From NCBI RefSeq assembly GCF_900101965.1, contig NZ_FNAP01000005.1:186001-250000 (forward strand): a stretch of 64,000 nucleotides of DNA, written 5' to 3'. The stretch is from Rhodospira trueperi. GTDB taxonomy: Bacteria; Pseudomonadota; Alphaproteobacteria; Rhodospirillales; Rhodospirillaceae. Positions 8,317-16,857 of the stretch are shown here, piece after piece. The translations under genes and the position numbers were made by a program. Numbering within the stretch: the stretch's first letter is position 1; every line of letters starts with the position of its first letter. The notes under the pieces were generated by a model. The model had not been told where the DNA came from. It worked only from the letters and a program-made list of their open reading frames with translations, and ran no database searches.

Positions 8317-8664
8317 TCAGCGCATTCCCATGTCCTGGGCGCCTTCCGAAGGTCGAAGCCATGCCGGCACGTCCGATCTCTCATGGAGACCGCGCCAGAC
8401 ATCCACATGATCCGGGTGTTCGATGTAGAACACCAAGTAAGGAAATCGTTTGACGGGCCAGCACCTGAGGTCCGGAAGGTCCAAGTCCACGCCAATCCGA
8501 GGCGACCCACTGGCCGGGAACTGGCCGACATGGTTGAGAGCGGGCTCAACGGCATCAACAAAGGCAAGGGCCAGCGCGGCACCACTGTCTTCCCGATAGA
8601 ATTCTGCGGCCGCCTCGATGTCGGCACGCGCCAAGGCGCGCGGAACGACGGCCTTTCGGGTCAC
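8317..8664 (-). CDS. parE: ParE/RelE-family toxin
   Basis: A 115-residue RelE/ParE-superfamily toxin. Family features include an N-terminal [10 protein letters not shown] helix, a central P-A-S-G-S-P-R turn and the C-terminal [21 protein letters not shown] strand pair. ParE toxins inhibit DNA gyrase; RelE-type members cut mRNA on the ribosome, and the sequence alone does not separate the two with certainty. The ATG overlaps the stop of the antitoxin gene upstream. Both partners look intact. Confidence 0.88.
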   Translation of the reverse strand: MTRKAVVPRALARADIEAAAEFYREDSGAALALAFVDAVEPALNHVGQFPASGSPRIGVDLDLPDLRCWPVKRFPYLVFYIEHPDHVDVWRGLHERSDVPAWLRPSEGAQDMGMR

Positions 8665-8900
8665 GAATCCGCGCTCTTTCGAATGCGATCACGCAACGCC
8701 TGGAACCACGCCGCATCGGCCGGGGCATCTGGTTCGGACGCCGCGCCGGCCAGCAACAGGCCCCGCAAGCTTTGCCTGTCGCGTTCTTTGCGGATCAGGT
8801 CATGAACGTAGTCGCCGCCGCTCTTGTACCCCTGTTCTGTCGTCTGCTCGCCGACAAAAGCCGTCAGATCATCGGAAAGGGAAACCGTCAGTCTGCTCAT
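8661..8900 (-). CDS. parD: ParD-family antitoxin
   Basis: A 79-residue ribbon-helix-helix antitoxin: M-S-R-L-T-V-S-L-S-D-D-L is the DNA-binding strand, followed by two helices with the family's G-Y-K-S-G-G-D-Y-V-H-D-L-I-R motif, and a variable C-terminal toxin-binding tail. The start at 8900 is preferred over the upstream in-frame codon because a GGGAGGGA ribosome site sits just before it. It precedes the toxin gene with a four-base overlap, the standard arrangement for autorepressed parDE operons. Confidence 0.88.
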   Translation of the reverse strand: MSRLTVSLSDDLTAFVGEQTTEQGYKSGGDYVHDLIRKERDRQSLRGLLLAGAASEPDAPADAAWFQALRDRIRKSADS

Positions 8901-9039
8901 GGCGTGTGTCCCTCCCATGCCAACGTCTCACCTCTGGCGATATGGGGATCGGTGATGGGCGGGGCGAGTCGTTGGCGTGGCGGAACGGGACAAGAACGTC
9001 GCCCCGCCCCGTCCCGCCCCGTCCCGCCGGACGCCGGCC

Positions 9040-10629
9040 CTATTCCACCGTCACGTACTTCAGTTCAAACTGGTTGTCGGCGCGTTGGTGCAGGTCGATG
9101 GACTCCCGCTTGCCCCAGGACAGCGGCTGCTGGTGCAGTGGGATGTAGCCCCAGTCGTCCTTCACGATGGCGTAGGCCTCGGAGATCATCGCCTGACGCT
9201 TTTCGGGGTCGATTTCGCTCTGGATGGCGTCGGCGAGTTCATCGACGCGCGGGTTGCAGTAGCCGCCCAGGTTGAACTTACCCTGGCCCTCTTCGCGGCA
9301 GGTCATCAGGTCGCGTAGCGGGTTGTGCGCGTCCAGGCTGGAGGGCGTCCAGCCCAGCAGATAGAAGCTGGTCTGGTAGGCCAGCGCCTTGGCGAAGTAC
9401 TTGCTCTTCGGTTGCGCCAGCAGGTTCACCTGAACGCCGACCTTGGCCAGCATGCCGACGACCGCCTGACAGATGGCCTCGTCGTTGACGTAGCGGTTGT
9501 TGGGGCAGTCCATGCCGATCTCGAAGCCGTCCGGGTAGCCGGCCTCGGCCAGCAGTTCTCTCGACCGCTCTGGATCGTACGCGGGTCGCTCGTTCAGCGC
9601 CGGATCGAAGCCGGCGACCTGCGGACCGATCAGCAGCGCGGCCGGATAGCTGTTGCCGCGCATGATCTTCTGCTTGATGGCCTCGATGTCGATGGCGCGG
9701 TAGAAGGCCTCGCGCACGCGCGCGTCCTGCAGCGGGTTGGCGTCGGTCACACTGCCCTCGAACATGGTGTCGCGCCACTGGTCCATGCCCAGGAAAATGG
9801 TGCGGAGCTCCGGACCGGTCAGCATCTCGACGCCCGGGGCGGCCTCGACGCGCGGCGCGTCCTGCAACGGCACAGGGTAGACGAGGTCCATCTCGCCCGA
9901 CAGCAGGGCGGCCACCCGGGTGGCGTCGCTGGTCACGGGGGTGAAGATCGCCTCGGTGATGTTGTGGGTGGCCGTATCCCACCAGTTCGGATTGGGCACG
10001 AAGACGGTGCGCACGTCGGGCTGGCGTTCGGTCACCATGAACGGACCCGTCCCGTTGGCGTGGCGGGTGGCGTAGTTCTCCTCGCCGTCCTTGATGTTCG
10101 CCGGCTCGACCGCGTCATGTTCCTCGGCCCACTCCTTGTCCATGATGAACAGGTCGGTCATGTCCGAGGTCAGGATCGGATAGGGCGCGTTGGTGACGAT
10201 CTCGACGGTGAAGTCGTCGATCTTGCGCACCTCCTCGACCGCCGCGACGCGGCTGGACATGTCGGAGCCCGGCTTGGCCGCGCGCTCCAACGAGAAGACG
10301 ACATCATCGGCGGTGAACGGATTGCCGTTGTGGAAGGTCACACCCTGGCGCAGGTGAAAGCGCCACGTGGTGGGATCGACGAGCTCCCAGGATTCGGCCA
10401 GCGCGGGCTCGACGCCAAGGTTCTGGTCGCGGCGGACCAGGCCCTCGAACACGTTGCTGAGGGTGCCGAGCGTGTGGGTCTCGTTCAGGACATAGGGCTC
10501 CAGCGCCTGGAAATCGCCTTGGAAGGCCCAGCGGAAGGTCTCGGCCTGGGCGGGAGCGGCGGCGGCGCCAAGGGCGGCGGCCAGCGCACCGGCGGCGAGC
10601 ACGGCGGATGGGGAACGGGGTGTGGGCAT
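9040..10629 (-). CDS. ABC transporter substrate-binding protein, family 5
   Basis: A 529-residue periplasmic solute-binding protein of the peptide/nickel/opine (SBP_bac_5) family. A signal peptide (A-L-A-A-A-L-G-A-A-A-A-P-A-Q-A) precedes the mature F-R-W-A-F-Q-G-D-F-Q-A-L-E-P-Y. Typical family segments follow: W-R-F-H-L-R-Q-G-V-T-F-H-N-G-N-P-F-T-A-D-D-V and the P-L-R-D-L-M-T-C region. The ATG at 10629 is chosen because AGGAG lies eight bases upstream of it, inside the longer frame. No permease or ATPase is adjacent; the dpp-type operon at 21.3-25.5 kb lacks a binding protein and could be its partner. Substrate unknown. Confidence 0.9.
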   Translation of the reverse strand: MPTPRSPSAVLAAGALAAALGAAAAPAQAETFRWAFQGDFQALEPYVLNETHTLGTLSNVFEGLVRRDQNLGVEPALAESWELVDPTTWRFHLRQGVTFHNGNPFTADDVVFSLERAAKPGSDMSSRVAAVEEVRKIDDFTVEIVTNAPYPILTSDMTDLFIMDKEWAEEHDAVEPANIKDGEENYATRHANGTGPFMVTERQPDVRTVFVPNPNWWDTATHNITEAIFTPVTSDATRVAALLSGEMDLVYPVPLQDAPRVEAAPGVEMLTGPELRTIFLGMDQWRDTMFEGSVTDANPLQDARVREAFYRAIDIEAIKQKIMRGNSYPAALLIGPQVAGFDPALNERPAYDPERSRELLAEAGYPDGFEIGMDCPNNRYVNDEAICQAVVGMLAKVGVQVNLLAQPKSKYFAKALAYQTSFYLLGWTPSSLDAHNPLRDLMTCREEGQGKFNLGGYCNPRVDELADAIQSEIDPEKRQAMISEAYAIVKDDWGYIPLHQQPLSWGKRESIDLHQRADNQFELKYVTVE

Positions 10630-11039
10630 TTTGGAAGCTCCTGCCATAAGATTGTCGGGGGCCTGTTTCGGGGCGCGAACAGCGCCGGACGGGTCGAAGT
10701 ATCCAATGCCGTGGGAACGAACGCCACCCCCCGATTCCCCACTGCACCGCGACAGATTTTGTGCGGCGCACGTTGACTCCGCTCAATCGGGGGGGCTAAA
10801 CATCATGACGTTCCGGTGACCGCCCGTGGCGCCGCGAAACCTCCCGCCCCGGTTCGTTCGGGGTGGTAAGGATCTCGCCGTCGCCGCCCGTGCCCCCTTT
10901 TCGAGACGACCGCCGCCGTCACGGCAAGGCGGGCCGCCCGGAACAGCCGGCGCGGCCGCGAGGGGCCGTGTCCGTCCGTGTTTCGCGTCGTCGTCGGGAT
11001 TCGACCACCCGGGCGCGCCCAGATCACGAGGCCCGAACC
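10630..11039. other. Intergenic region between binding protein and sdhC
   Basis: About 410 bases between divergent genes. No credible gene is seen; the short open frames here are composed of GC-rich filler. It should hold the promoters for both sides. A candidate for the sdh direction is listed separately. Confidence 0.6.
10773..10802 (+). promoter_or_regulatory. Candidate sigma-70 promoter for sdhCDAB
   Basis: TTGACT at 10773-10778 and TAAACA at 10797-10802 are spaced by 18 bases and point toward sdhC. The match is moderate and the leader to the sdhC start would be about 230 bases. Confidence 0.4.
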
Positions 11040-11441
11040 ATGTCGCCGTCCCATGACCGGCCGTTGTCTCCCCACCTTCAGGTCTACAAGCTGCACACCA
11101 AGATCGCGCCGCTGCTGTCCATCGCCCACCGCCTGACCGGTGTGGCGCTGGCGTTCCTGGGCACGCTGTTCCTGATCTATTGGCTGGGGGCTGCGGCCTA
11201 CGGGCCGGAGGCCTTCGCCACCGCGCAGGCGATCTTTTCCTCGCCGCTGGGCATTCTGATGCTGTTCGGTTGGACGGTGGTGCTGTTCTACCACCTCGCC
11301 AACGGGGTGCGGCACCTGGTCTGGGACACGGGGTGTCAGGTCTCCAACGAGGGCGTGCGGCGCACCGCCTACATGATGATGGGCAGCGTGCTCGGCCTGA
11401 CCGTGCTGGCCTGGGTGATCGGGCTCATTGTGGCGCTCTAG
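11040..11441 (+). CDS. sdhC: Succinate dehydrogenase cytochrome b556 subunit SdhC
   Basis: A 133-residue membrane anchor of complex II with three helices. The start [16 protein letters not shown] is the family N-terminus, and S-I-A-H-R-L-T-G holds the quinone-site serine and arginine. The heme ligand histidine is in [12 protein letters not shown]. The start at 11040 is set by this N-terminus. sdhD follows after 27 bases. Order sdhC-sdhD-sdhA-sdhB is as in most proteobacteria. Confidence 0.95.
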   Translation: MSPSHDRPLSPHLQVYKLHTKIAPLLSIAHRLTGVALAFLGTLFLIYWLGAAAYGPEAFATAQAIFSSPLGILMLFGWTVVLFYHLANGVRHLVWDTGCQVSNEGVRRTAYMMMGSVLGLTVLAWVIGLIVAL

Positions 11442-11468
11442 GACGACGGGACGAGAGGACTCAGACTC

Positions 11469-11870
11469 ATGAGCAACAATTCACGGTCCATGCAGTCGGC
11501 CCTGGGCCGCGCCCGCGGCCTGGGCGCGGCCAAGGCGGACGCCGTCGGGCACTGGTCGGCGCAGCGTATCACCGCCGTCGCCCTGGTGCCCCTGGCCCTG
11601 TGGTTCGTCTTCGCGGGCGTCATCGGCAACATCGACTCCGATCACGCGGCGTTCCGCGCCTGGATCGCCCAGCCGATCAACGCCACCCTGATGATGCTGT
11701 TCATCTTCACGTCCTTCCATCACGGTGCCCTGGGCATGATCGTGGTGCTGGAGGACTACGTCCACGCCCCCGCCGCCAAGCACATCACCATCATGCTGGC
11801 GAAAATGGCGGCCGCCGCCGGCGGCCTGTTCTGCGCGATCAGCGTGCTCACCCTGGCCCTTGGAGGTTGA
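11469..11870 (+). CDS. sdhD: Succinate dehydrogenase membrane anchor SdhD
   Basis: A 133-residue anchor subunit with three membrane helices. The N-terminal [20 protein letters not shown] motif and the [17 protein letters not shown] segment, which supplies heme- and quinone-site residues, are diagnostic. Together with SdhC it binds heme b and ubiquinone in the inner membrane. It ends eight bases before sdhA. Confidence 0.94.
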   Translation: MSNNSRSMQSALGRARGLGAAKADAVGHWSAQRITAVALVPLALWFVFAGVIGNIDSDHAAFRAWIAQPINATLMMLFIFTSFHHGALGMIVVLEDYVHAPAAKHITIMLAKMAAAAGGLFCAISVLTLALGG

Positions 11871-11878
11871 GAAGGCCC

Positions 11879-13666
11879 ATGGCATCCCCGGAGATCATCG
11901 ACCACGACTATGACGTCGTCGTTGTGGGCGCCGGCGGCGCCGGCCTGCGCGCCACCTTCGGCGCCGTGGCCGAGGGCCTGAAGACCGCCTGCCTGACCAA
12001 GGTGTTTCCCACCCGCTCCCATACCGTGGCCGCTCAGGGCGGCGTCGGCGCGGCGCTCGGCAATATGGCGGAGGACCGCTGGGACTGGCACATGTACGAC
12101 ACCGTCAAGGGGTCGGACTGGCTGGGCGACCAGGACGCCATCGAGTACATGTGTCGCGAGGCCATTCCGGCCGTGTACGAGCTGGAACATTTCGGCGTGC
12201 CGTTCTCGCGCACCAAGGACGGCCTGATCTATCAGCGCCCGTTCGGTGGTCACATGCGCAACTTCGGCGAGGCCCCGGTGCAACGCGCCTGCGCCGCCGC
12301 CGACCGCACCGGTCACGCCATTCTGCACACGCTCTATCAGCAGTCGCTGAAGTACAAGGCACAGTTCTTCATCGAGTTCTTCACCCTCGACCTGATTATG
12401 GACGAGGGCGGCACCTGTCGGGGCGTGATCGCCTGGAACCTGGACGACGGCACGCTGCACCGCTTCCGCGCGCACACCGTGATCCTGGCCACCGGCGGCT
12501 ACGGCCGGGCGTACTTCTCGTGCACGTCGGCCCACACCTGCACCGGCGACGGCAACGCCATGGTGGCGCGCGCCGGCCTGCCGCTCCAGGACATGGAGTT
12601 CGTGCAGTTCCATCCCACCGGCATCTATGGCGCTGGCTGCCTGATCACCGAGGGCGCACGCGGCGAGGGCGGATACCTGACCAACTCCGAGGGTGAACGC
12701 TTCATGGAGCGCTACGCCCCCAACGCCAAGGACCTCGCCAGCCGTGACGTGGTCAGCCGCGCCATGACCATGGAGATCCGCGAGGGCCGGGGTGTCGGCA
12801 AGGCCAACGACCACATCTTCCTGCACCTGGAGCATCTGGGCGGCGATGTGCTGCACTCCCGGTTGCCCGGCATTACCGAGACGGCGCGGATTTTCAGTGG
12901 TGTGGATGCAACCCGGGATCCGATCCCGGTGCTGCCCACGGTGCATTACAACATGGGTGGTATCCCGACGAACTACATGGGCGAGGTCATCAACCCAACG
13001 GCCGACGACCCGGACGCCGTGGTGCCGGGCCTGATGGCCGTGGGCGAGTGCGCGTCCGTCTCTGTCCACGGCGCCAACCGGCTGGGCACCAACTCGCTGC
13101 TCGACCTGGTGGTGTTCGGCCGCGCCGCCGCCAAGCGCTGCGCCCGCCTGATTACGCCGGACACGCCGCATGCGCCGTTGGCGGACGACGCCGACGAGGC
13201 GTCGATCGCCATGCTGGAGCGCCTGCGTACCGCCAAGGGCTCCCGGTCAACCGCCGACATCCGCCTGGATCTGCAAAAGGCCATGCAGGCCGACGCCGCC
13301 GTCTTCCGGACCGCCGAGTCGTTGTCACACGGCTGTCAGTCCGTCGATGCCATCGCCGAGACGGTGGCCGACATCAAGCTGGCCGACCGCTCCATGGTCT
13401 TCAACACTGATCTGGTTGAGGCGTTGGAACTGGAAAACCTGATCGCCAACGCCAAGGCGACCATCCACAGCGCGCGGGCGCGCGAGGAAAGCCGGGGCGC
13501 CCATGCCCGCGAGGATTATCCGGAGCGGAACGACGACACCTGGATGAAGCACTCGCTGGCCTGGGTGGATGAAGCGGGCAAGGTGCGGCTGGGCTACCGT
13601 CCGGTGCATACCTACACGCTGACCAAGGATGTGGCGTACATCGCGCCGCAGAAGCGTGTGTACTAA
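11879..13666 (+). CDS. sdhA: Succinate dehydrogenase flavoprotein subunit SdhA
   Basis: A 595-residue FAD-binding subunit that oxidises succinate to fumarate. It shows the dinucleotide fold [11 protein letters not shown], the FAD-attachment segment [10 protein letters not shown], and the catalytic region [21 protein letters not shown]. The C-terminal M-K-H-S-L-A-W and Y-R-P-V-H motifs are complete. Length and motifs are standard. A 126-base gap separates it from sdhB, longer than the other gaps in this operon. Confidence 0.98.
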   Translation: MASPEIIDHDYDVVVVGAGGAGLRATFGAVAEGLKTACLTKVFPTRSHTVAAQGGVGAALGNMAEDRWDWHMYDTVKGSDWLGDQDAIEYMCREAIPAVYELEHFGVPFSRTKDGLIYQRPFGGHMRNFGEAPVQRACAAADRTGHAILHTLYQQSLKYKAQFFIEFFTLDLIMDEGGTCRGVIAWNLDDGTLHRFRAHTVILATGGYGRAYFSCTSAHTCTGDGNAMVARAGLPLQDMEFVQFHPTGIYGAGCLITEGARGEGGYLTNSEGERFMERYAPNAKDLASRDVVSRAMTMEIREGRGVGKANDHIFLHLEHLGGDVLHSRLPGITETARIFSGVDATRDPIPVLPTVHYNMGGIPTNYMGEVINPTADDPDAVVPGLMAVGECASVSVHGANRLGTNSLLDLVVFGRAAAKRCARLITPDTPHAPLADDADEASIAMLERLRTAKGSRSTADIRLDLQKAMQADAAVFRTAESLSHGCQSVDAIAETVADIKLADRSMVFNTDLVEALELENLIANAKATIHSARAREESRGAHAREDYPERNDDTWMKHSLAWVDEAGKVRLGYRPVHTYTLTKDVAYIAPQKRVY

Positions 13667-13792
13667 GCCACGCGGATCGCTCGTGTCGGTTGGCCTTAGG
13701 GCAGCCGCCACTCGCGACAGTGTCGGCGGGTGCCCTTCGGTCCCCGCCTTAAGAATTCGGTCTTGATGACGCATTAACCGAGGATCGACGTC

Positions 13793-14587
13793 ATGGTGGA
13801 GTTCGCGCTTCCCCCCAACTCCCGCATCAAGCCCGGCAAGACGTGGCCGGGCCCCCAGGGGGCGTCCAAGGGGGCGGCCAACGTCAAGGCCTTCCGCATC
13901 TACCGGTGGGACCCGGAGTCGGGCGCCAACCCCACCCTGGACACCTTCCACATCGACCTGGACGACTGCGGGCCGATGGTTCTGGACGCGCTGATCAAGA
14001 TCAAGAACGAGATCGATCCGACGCTGACCTTCCGCCGCTCCTGCCGCGAGGGCATCTGCGGCTCCTGCGCCATGAACATCGACTCCGACAACACGCTCGC
14101 CTGCCTGAAGCCAATCAGCGAGGTCAAGGGCTCGGTGGACATCTACCCGCTGCCTCACATGCCCGTGGTCAAGGATCTGGTGCCGGACCTGACGCACGTC
14201 TATGCGCAGTACGAGATGATCCAGCCGTGGATGAAGACCGACACCCCGGCGCCGACCAGCGGCGAACGCCTGCAAAGCCCGGAGGAACGGGCCAAGCTGG
14301 ACGGCCTGTGGGAATGCGTGCTGTGCTTCTGCTGCTCGACCGCGTGTCCCAGCTACTGGTGGAACGCCGAGCGTTATCTGGGACCCGCCATCCTGTTGCA
14401 GGCGGCGCGCTGGGTGTTCGACAGCCGTGACGAGGCCACCGGCGAGCGCCTGGACATGCTGGACGACCCGTTCCGCATGTACCGCTGCCACACCATTATG
14501 AACTGCACCGCCACCTGCCCGAAGGGGCTGAACCCCGGCAAGGCCATCGCCGATCTGAAGGTCGCCATGTTCGAGCGGGCGGTGTGA
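13793..14587 (+). CDS. sdhB: Succinate dehydrogenase iron-sulfur subunit SdhB
   Basis: A 264-residue protein carrying three Fe-S clusters between SdhA and quinone. The [2Fe-2S] ligands are in C-R-E-G-I-C-G-S-C plus a later cysteine (L-A-C-L-K-P); the [4Fe-4S] and [3Fe-4S] ligands are in [16 protein letters not shown] and [17 protein letters not shown]. All are present. It is the last gene of the sdh cluster and is followed by a convergent Fic remnant. Confidence 0.98.
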   Translation: MVEFALPPNSRIKPGKTWPGPQGASKGAANVKAFRIYRWDPESGANPTLDTFHIDLDDCGPMVLDALIKIKNEIDPTLTFRRSCREGICGSCAMNIDSDNTLACLKPISEVKGSVDIYPLPHMPVVKDLVPDLTHVYAQYEMIQPWMKTDTPAPTSGERLQSPEERAKLDGLWECVLCFCCSTACPSYWWNAERYLGPAILLQAARWVFDSRDEATGERLDMLDDPFRMYRCHTIMNCTATCPKGLNPGKAIADLKVAMFERAV

Positions 14588-14590
14588 GGC

Positions 14591-14867
14591 TCAGCGCGGG
14601 ATCGGCTCGGTTCCTTCATTGAGGATGTCGAGATACCGTTCGTAGACGAACACCCGGTCCCGCTTTCGCCCCGAGACTTCATGAACGATGTCTAGGCTGC
14701 CCAGGGTATCCAAAGCCTTCGAGACGGTCGGCTGCGACAGGTTCAGGTGCGCTGCGGCGTCGGGAATTCGGATCAGGGGTTTCGTCTGTAGCAATTGATG
14801 CACCCGGATCGCCGAGTTCGCCGACCGTCGTCTTTTCGTATCGGCCGAGCCGTTCGTTCCGCTCCAA
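14591..14867 (-). pseudogene. Fic-family gene with central domain deleted
   Basis: The two ends of a Fic/DOC protein are joined without the middle. From a TTG at 14867, preceded by AAGGGG, the frame reads L-G-R-Y-E-K-T-T-V-G-E, like the N-terminus of Fic AMP-transferases. It then runs into S-A-N-S-A-I-R-V-H-Q-L-L in a different frame, which is the start of the C-terminal winged-helix domain. That domain continues (L-S-Q-P-T-V-S-K-A-L-D, then R-D-R-V-F-V-Y-E-R-Y-L-D-I-L-N-E-G-T-E-P-I) to the stop at 14591. The catalytic H-P-F-x-D/E-G-N-G-R core is absent. The DNA-binding tail could still be made from an ATG at 14896 in its own frame (101 residues). Confidence 0.75.
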
Positions 14868-14876
14868 GACGTCCCC

Positions 14877-14898
14877 TTATGAAAGCACCCTTTCATAA
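14877..14898. promoter_or_regulatory. Perfect palindrome upstream of the Fic remnant
   Basis: Nine-base arms TTATGAAAG and CTTTCATAA surround a four-base loop. It lies directly before the remnant's start and overlaps the alternative ATG at 14896. It may be the operator once bound by the winged-helix tail of the Fic protein. A second AT-rich stretch with a GCTTTAA motif follows. Confidence 0.5.
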
Positions 14899-14997
14899 CG
14901 TCAGCGCTTATTAAAGCATTCGGCCCTTCGCTTTAACAAGGCTCGGCGCGGGGGACGGATTTCGGCACCGCCGCCGGGCGAGCCCGGGACAGATCTC

Positions 14998-15630
14998 CTA
15001 TTCCGATCGCCCGCCGGCCGGCCCCCCGTAAATCCTCAGGAACGCATCGACGCCCTTGGTGACATGCGCCGCGCGCTGGGCGTCGGGGATGTCCGGCACC
15101 ACGCCGAAGAGGACCTTGTAGTGCAGGTCGGCGCGGCACAGCGCCAGAAAGCGTATGCTCGCGAGGTCGAAGTCATCGATGTCCAGGGCGCCCTGGGCGA
15201 CCCACTCGGGGAACCGCTCGGACAGCAGCCGGGCGCTGCGGCCGATGGTCGTGGCGTGGAAGGCCGCCCCAATCTCCGGGAACTTGGCGGACTCGGCGAG
15301 CACCACGCGGAACAGCGCCTGCGCGTTCGGACTCAGGACAATGTCGAGGTAGGCGCGGCCGAACCGTTCGAGGCCGGCGCGCGGCGCGTCGTCCGCGTTT
15401 CCAACGGTGACGATGGTTCCGGCGAGCGCCTCCACCTCCTCGCGGATGAAGGCGATGAACAGCCCGCGCTTGTCGCCGAAATGGCTGTAGACCGTCGGCT
15501 TCGAGACTCCCGCCCGGCCGGCGATGTCGTCGACCGACGTGCCGCTGAACCCGCGTTCCAGGAACAGCGCCCGCGCGCTGGCCATCACCTGTTCCGCCTT
15601 GCGTTTTCCGGCGCCGGTCGGGGCTTTCAT
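14998..15630 (-). CDS. TetR/AcrR family transcriptional regulator
   Basis: A 210-residue repressor divergent from an EmrAB-type pump. The N-terminal helix-turn-helix is clear (A-R-A-L-F-L-E-R-G-F-S-G-T-S-V-D-D-I-A, then A-G-V-S-K-P-T-V-Y-S-H-F-G-D-K-R-G-L-F), followed by an AcrR-type ligand domain. The ATG at 15630 is chosen; the frame extends upstream but crosses the operator region. It most likely represses the efflux genes and itself through the palindrome at 15688-15706, with release by a pump substrate. Confidence 0.92.
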   Translation of the reverse strand: MKAPTGAGKRKAEQVMASARALFLERGFSGTSVDDIAGRAGVSKPTVYSHFGDKRGLFIAFIREEVEALAGTIVTVGNADDAPRAGLERFGRAYLDIVLSPNAQALFRVVLAESAKFPEIGAAFHATTIGRSARLLSERFPEWVAQGALDIDDFDLASIRFLALCRADLHYKVLFGVVPDIPDAQRAAHVTKGVDAFLRIYGGPAGGRSE

Positions 15631-15687
15631 CCCTGTATGACCTCCGTCGTCTTGACAGGGTACCTTACCATCCCCACCATACAAATC

Positions 15688-15706
15688 AAACTAAACGGTT
15701 CAGTTT
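15688..15706. promoter_or_regulatory. TetR-type operator between tetR and emrA
   Basis: The sequence AAACTAAACGGTTCAGTTT is an inverted repeat with arms AAACTAAAC and GTTCAGTTT (8 of 9 positions pair) around one central base. It sits 18 bases before the emrA ATG and 58 bases before the regulator's start, in the shared promoter region. A TTGACA hexamer lies at 15652-15657. Confidence 0.7.
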
Positions 15707-15723
15707 AATTCAGGGGGCTGAGG

Positions 15724-16857
15724 ATGAACACCGACGATCCCCGAGCGGCCCGCTCCGCGGACGACGCCCCGGAGGATGGACAACGGGAGACGGATTCCGA
15801 AGACGGGCCGGGACGCCGCAAGCCGCCAATCCGGAGGATTGTGCTGTCCGTCTTCGGCATCGCCGTTCTGGCGGGAGCGTTGTGGTTGGGGTGGCGCTGG
15901 TGGACGGTCTACCGGTTTGTCGAGGAAACCGACGACGCCTACGTCAAGGCGGACATCGTGACGATCTCGCCGCAGGTGTCGGGCGAGGTCGTCCGCGTTG
16001 CGGTGGAGGATCACCAGCCGGTGGCGGCGGGCGATCTGCTGTTCGTGATCGACGCGTCCGACTATCAGGCCGCTGTCGACGCCGCCCGGGCGGCGGTGGC
16101 GAGCGCCGAGGCCCTGCTGGCCGAGACGGCCGAGGAGCGGGCCTTGCAGGACCGCACGGTCGCGGTGGCCGAAGCCGATCTTGAGGCGGCGAAGGCCACG
16201 CTGGACTTCGCCCGGCAAGAATACGACCGGGACTCGCGGCTCGCCCGCGAAGGGGCCGGAACGGTCCGGGCGGTCCAGCAGTCCCGCGAGTCGCTGAGCA
16301 ACGCCGAGGCCGCGGTCAACAGCGGCGTGGCGGTGCTCGCCCGGGCGCGCAAGCAACTCGACGTCATCGATGCGCGGCGCACCCGCCTGGAAAGCGACCG
16401 CGACCGGGCGGCGGCGCAACTGCGCGCGGCCGAGGTCAACCTGGCCCGCACCGTGGTGCGCAGCCCGGCCGCCGGCCGCGTCGGCAACCGCCAGATCGAC
16501 GTCGGGGAATACGTCCGGCCGGGCGTGCATGCGGTCAGCGTCGTGCCCGACGACGCCTACATCGTCGCCAACTTCAAGGAAACGCAGGTCACGTTCTTCG
16601 AAACCGGCATGGCTTGCGAGATCGAGGCCGACATGCTGGGCGGGGCCGTCCTGCACGGCACGATCGAGAGTCTCGCGCCGGCGGCGGGGCAGGAGTTCGC
16701 CATCCTGCCGCCGCAGAACGCCACCGGGAACTTCACCAAGATCGTGCAGCGCATCCCGGTGAAGATCCGGTTCGTCGGCGATCAGGCGGACGCGGCCCGG
16801 CTGAGGCCCGGCACATCGGTCATCGTGTCGGTGGACACGAAGGAGCAGCGCCCGTGA
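15724..16857 (+). CDS. HlyD/EmrA-type membrane fusion protein
   Basis: A 377-residue periplasmic adaptor. One membrane helix (residues 38-56) is followed by D-D-A-Y-V-K-A-D-I-V-T-I-S-P-Q-V-S-G-E-V, the lipoyl half-motif typical of EmrA. A coiled-coil hairpin rich in alanine and glutamate (about residues 115-235) precedes the second lipoyl half (V-R-S-P-A-A-G-R-V-G) and a beta-barrel. It links the inner-membrane pump to an outer-membrane channel encoded elsewhere. Its stop overlaps the GTG start of the pump gene. Confidence 0.92.
   Translation: MNTDDPRAARSADDAPEDGQRETDSEDGPGRRKPPIRRIVLSVFGIAVLAGALWLGWRWWTVYRFVEETDDAYVKADIVTISPQVSGEVVRVAVEDHQPVAAGDLLFVIDASDYQAAVDAARAAVASAEALLAETAEERALQDRTVAVAEADLEAAKATLDFARQEYDRDSRLAREGAGTVRAVQQSRESLSNAEAAVNSGVAVLARARKQLDVIDARRTRLESDRDRAAAQLRAAEVNLARTVVRSPAAGRVGNRQIDVGEYVRPGVHAVSVVPDDAYIVANFKETQVTFFETGMACEIEADMLGGAVLHGTIESLAPAAGQEFAILPPQNATGNFTKIVQRIPVKIRFVGDQADAARLRPGTSVIVSVDTKEQRP

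Noticed and set aside
11756-13171. 471-codon minus-strand frame opposite sdhA
   Set aside because: Antisense shadow of sdhA.
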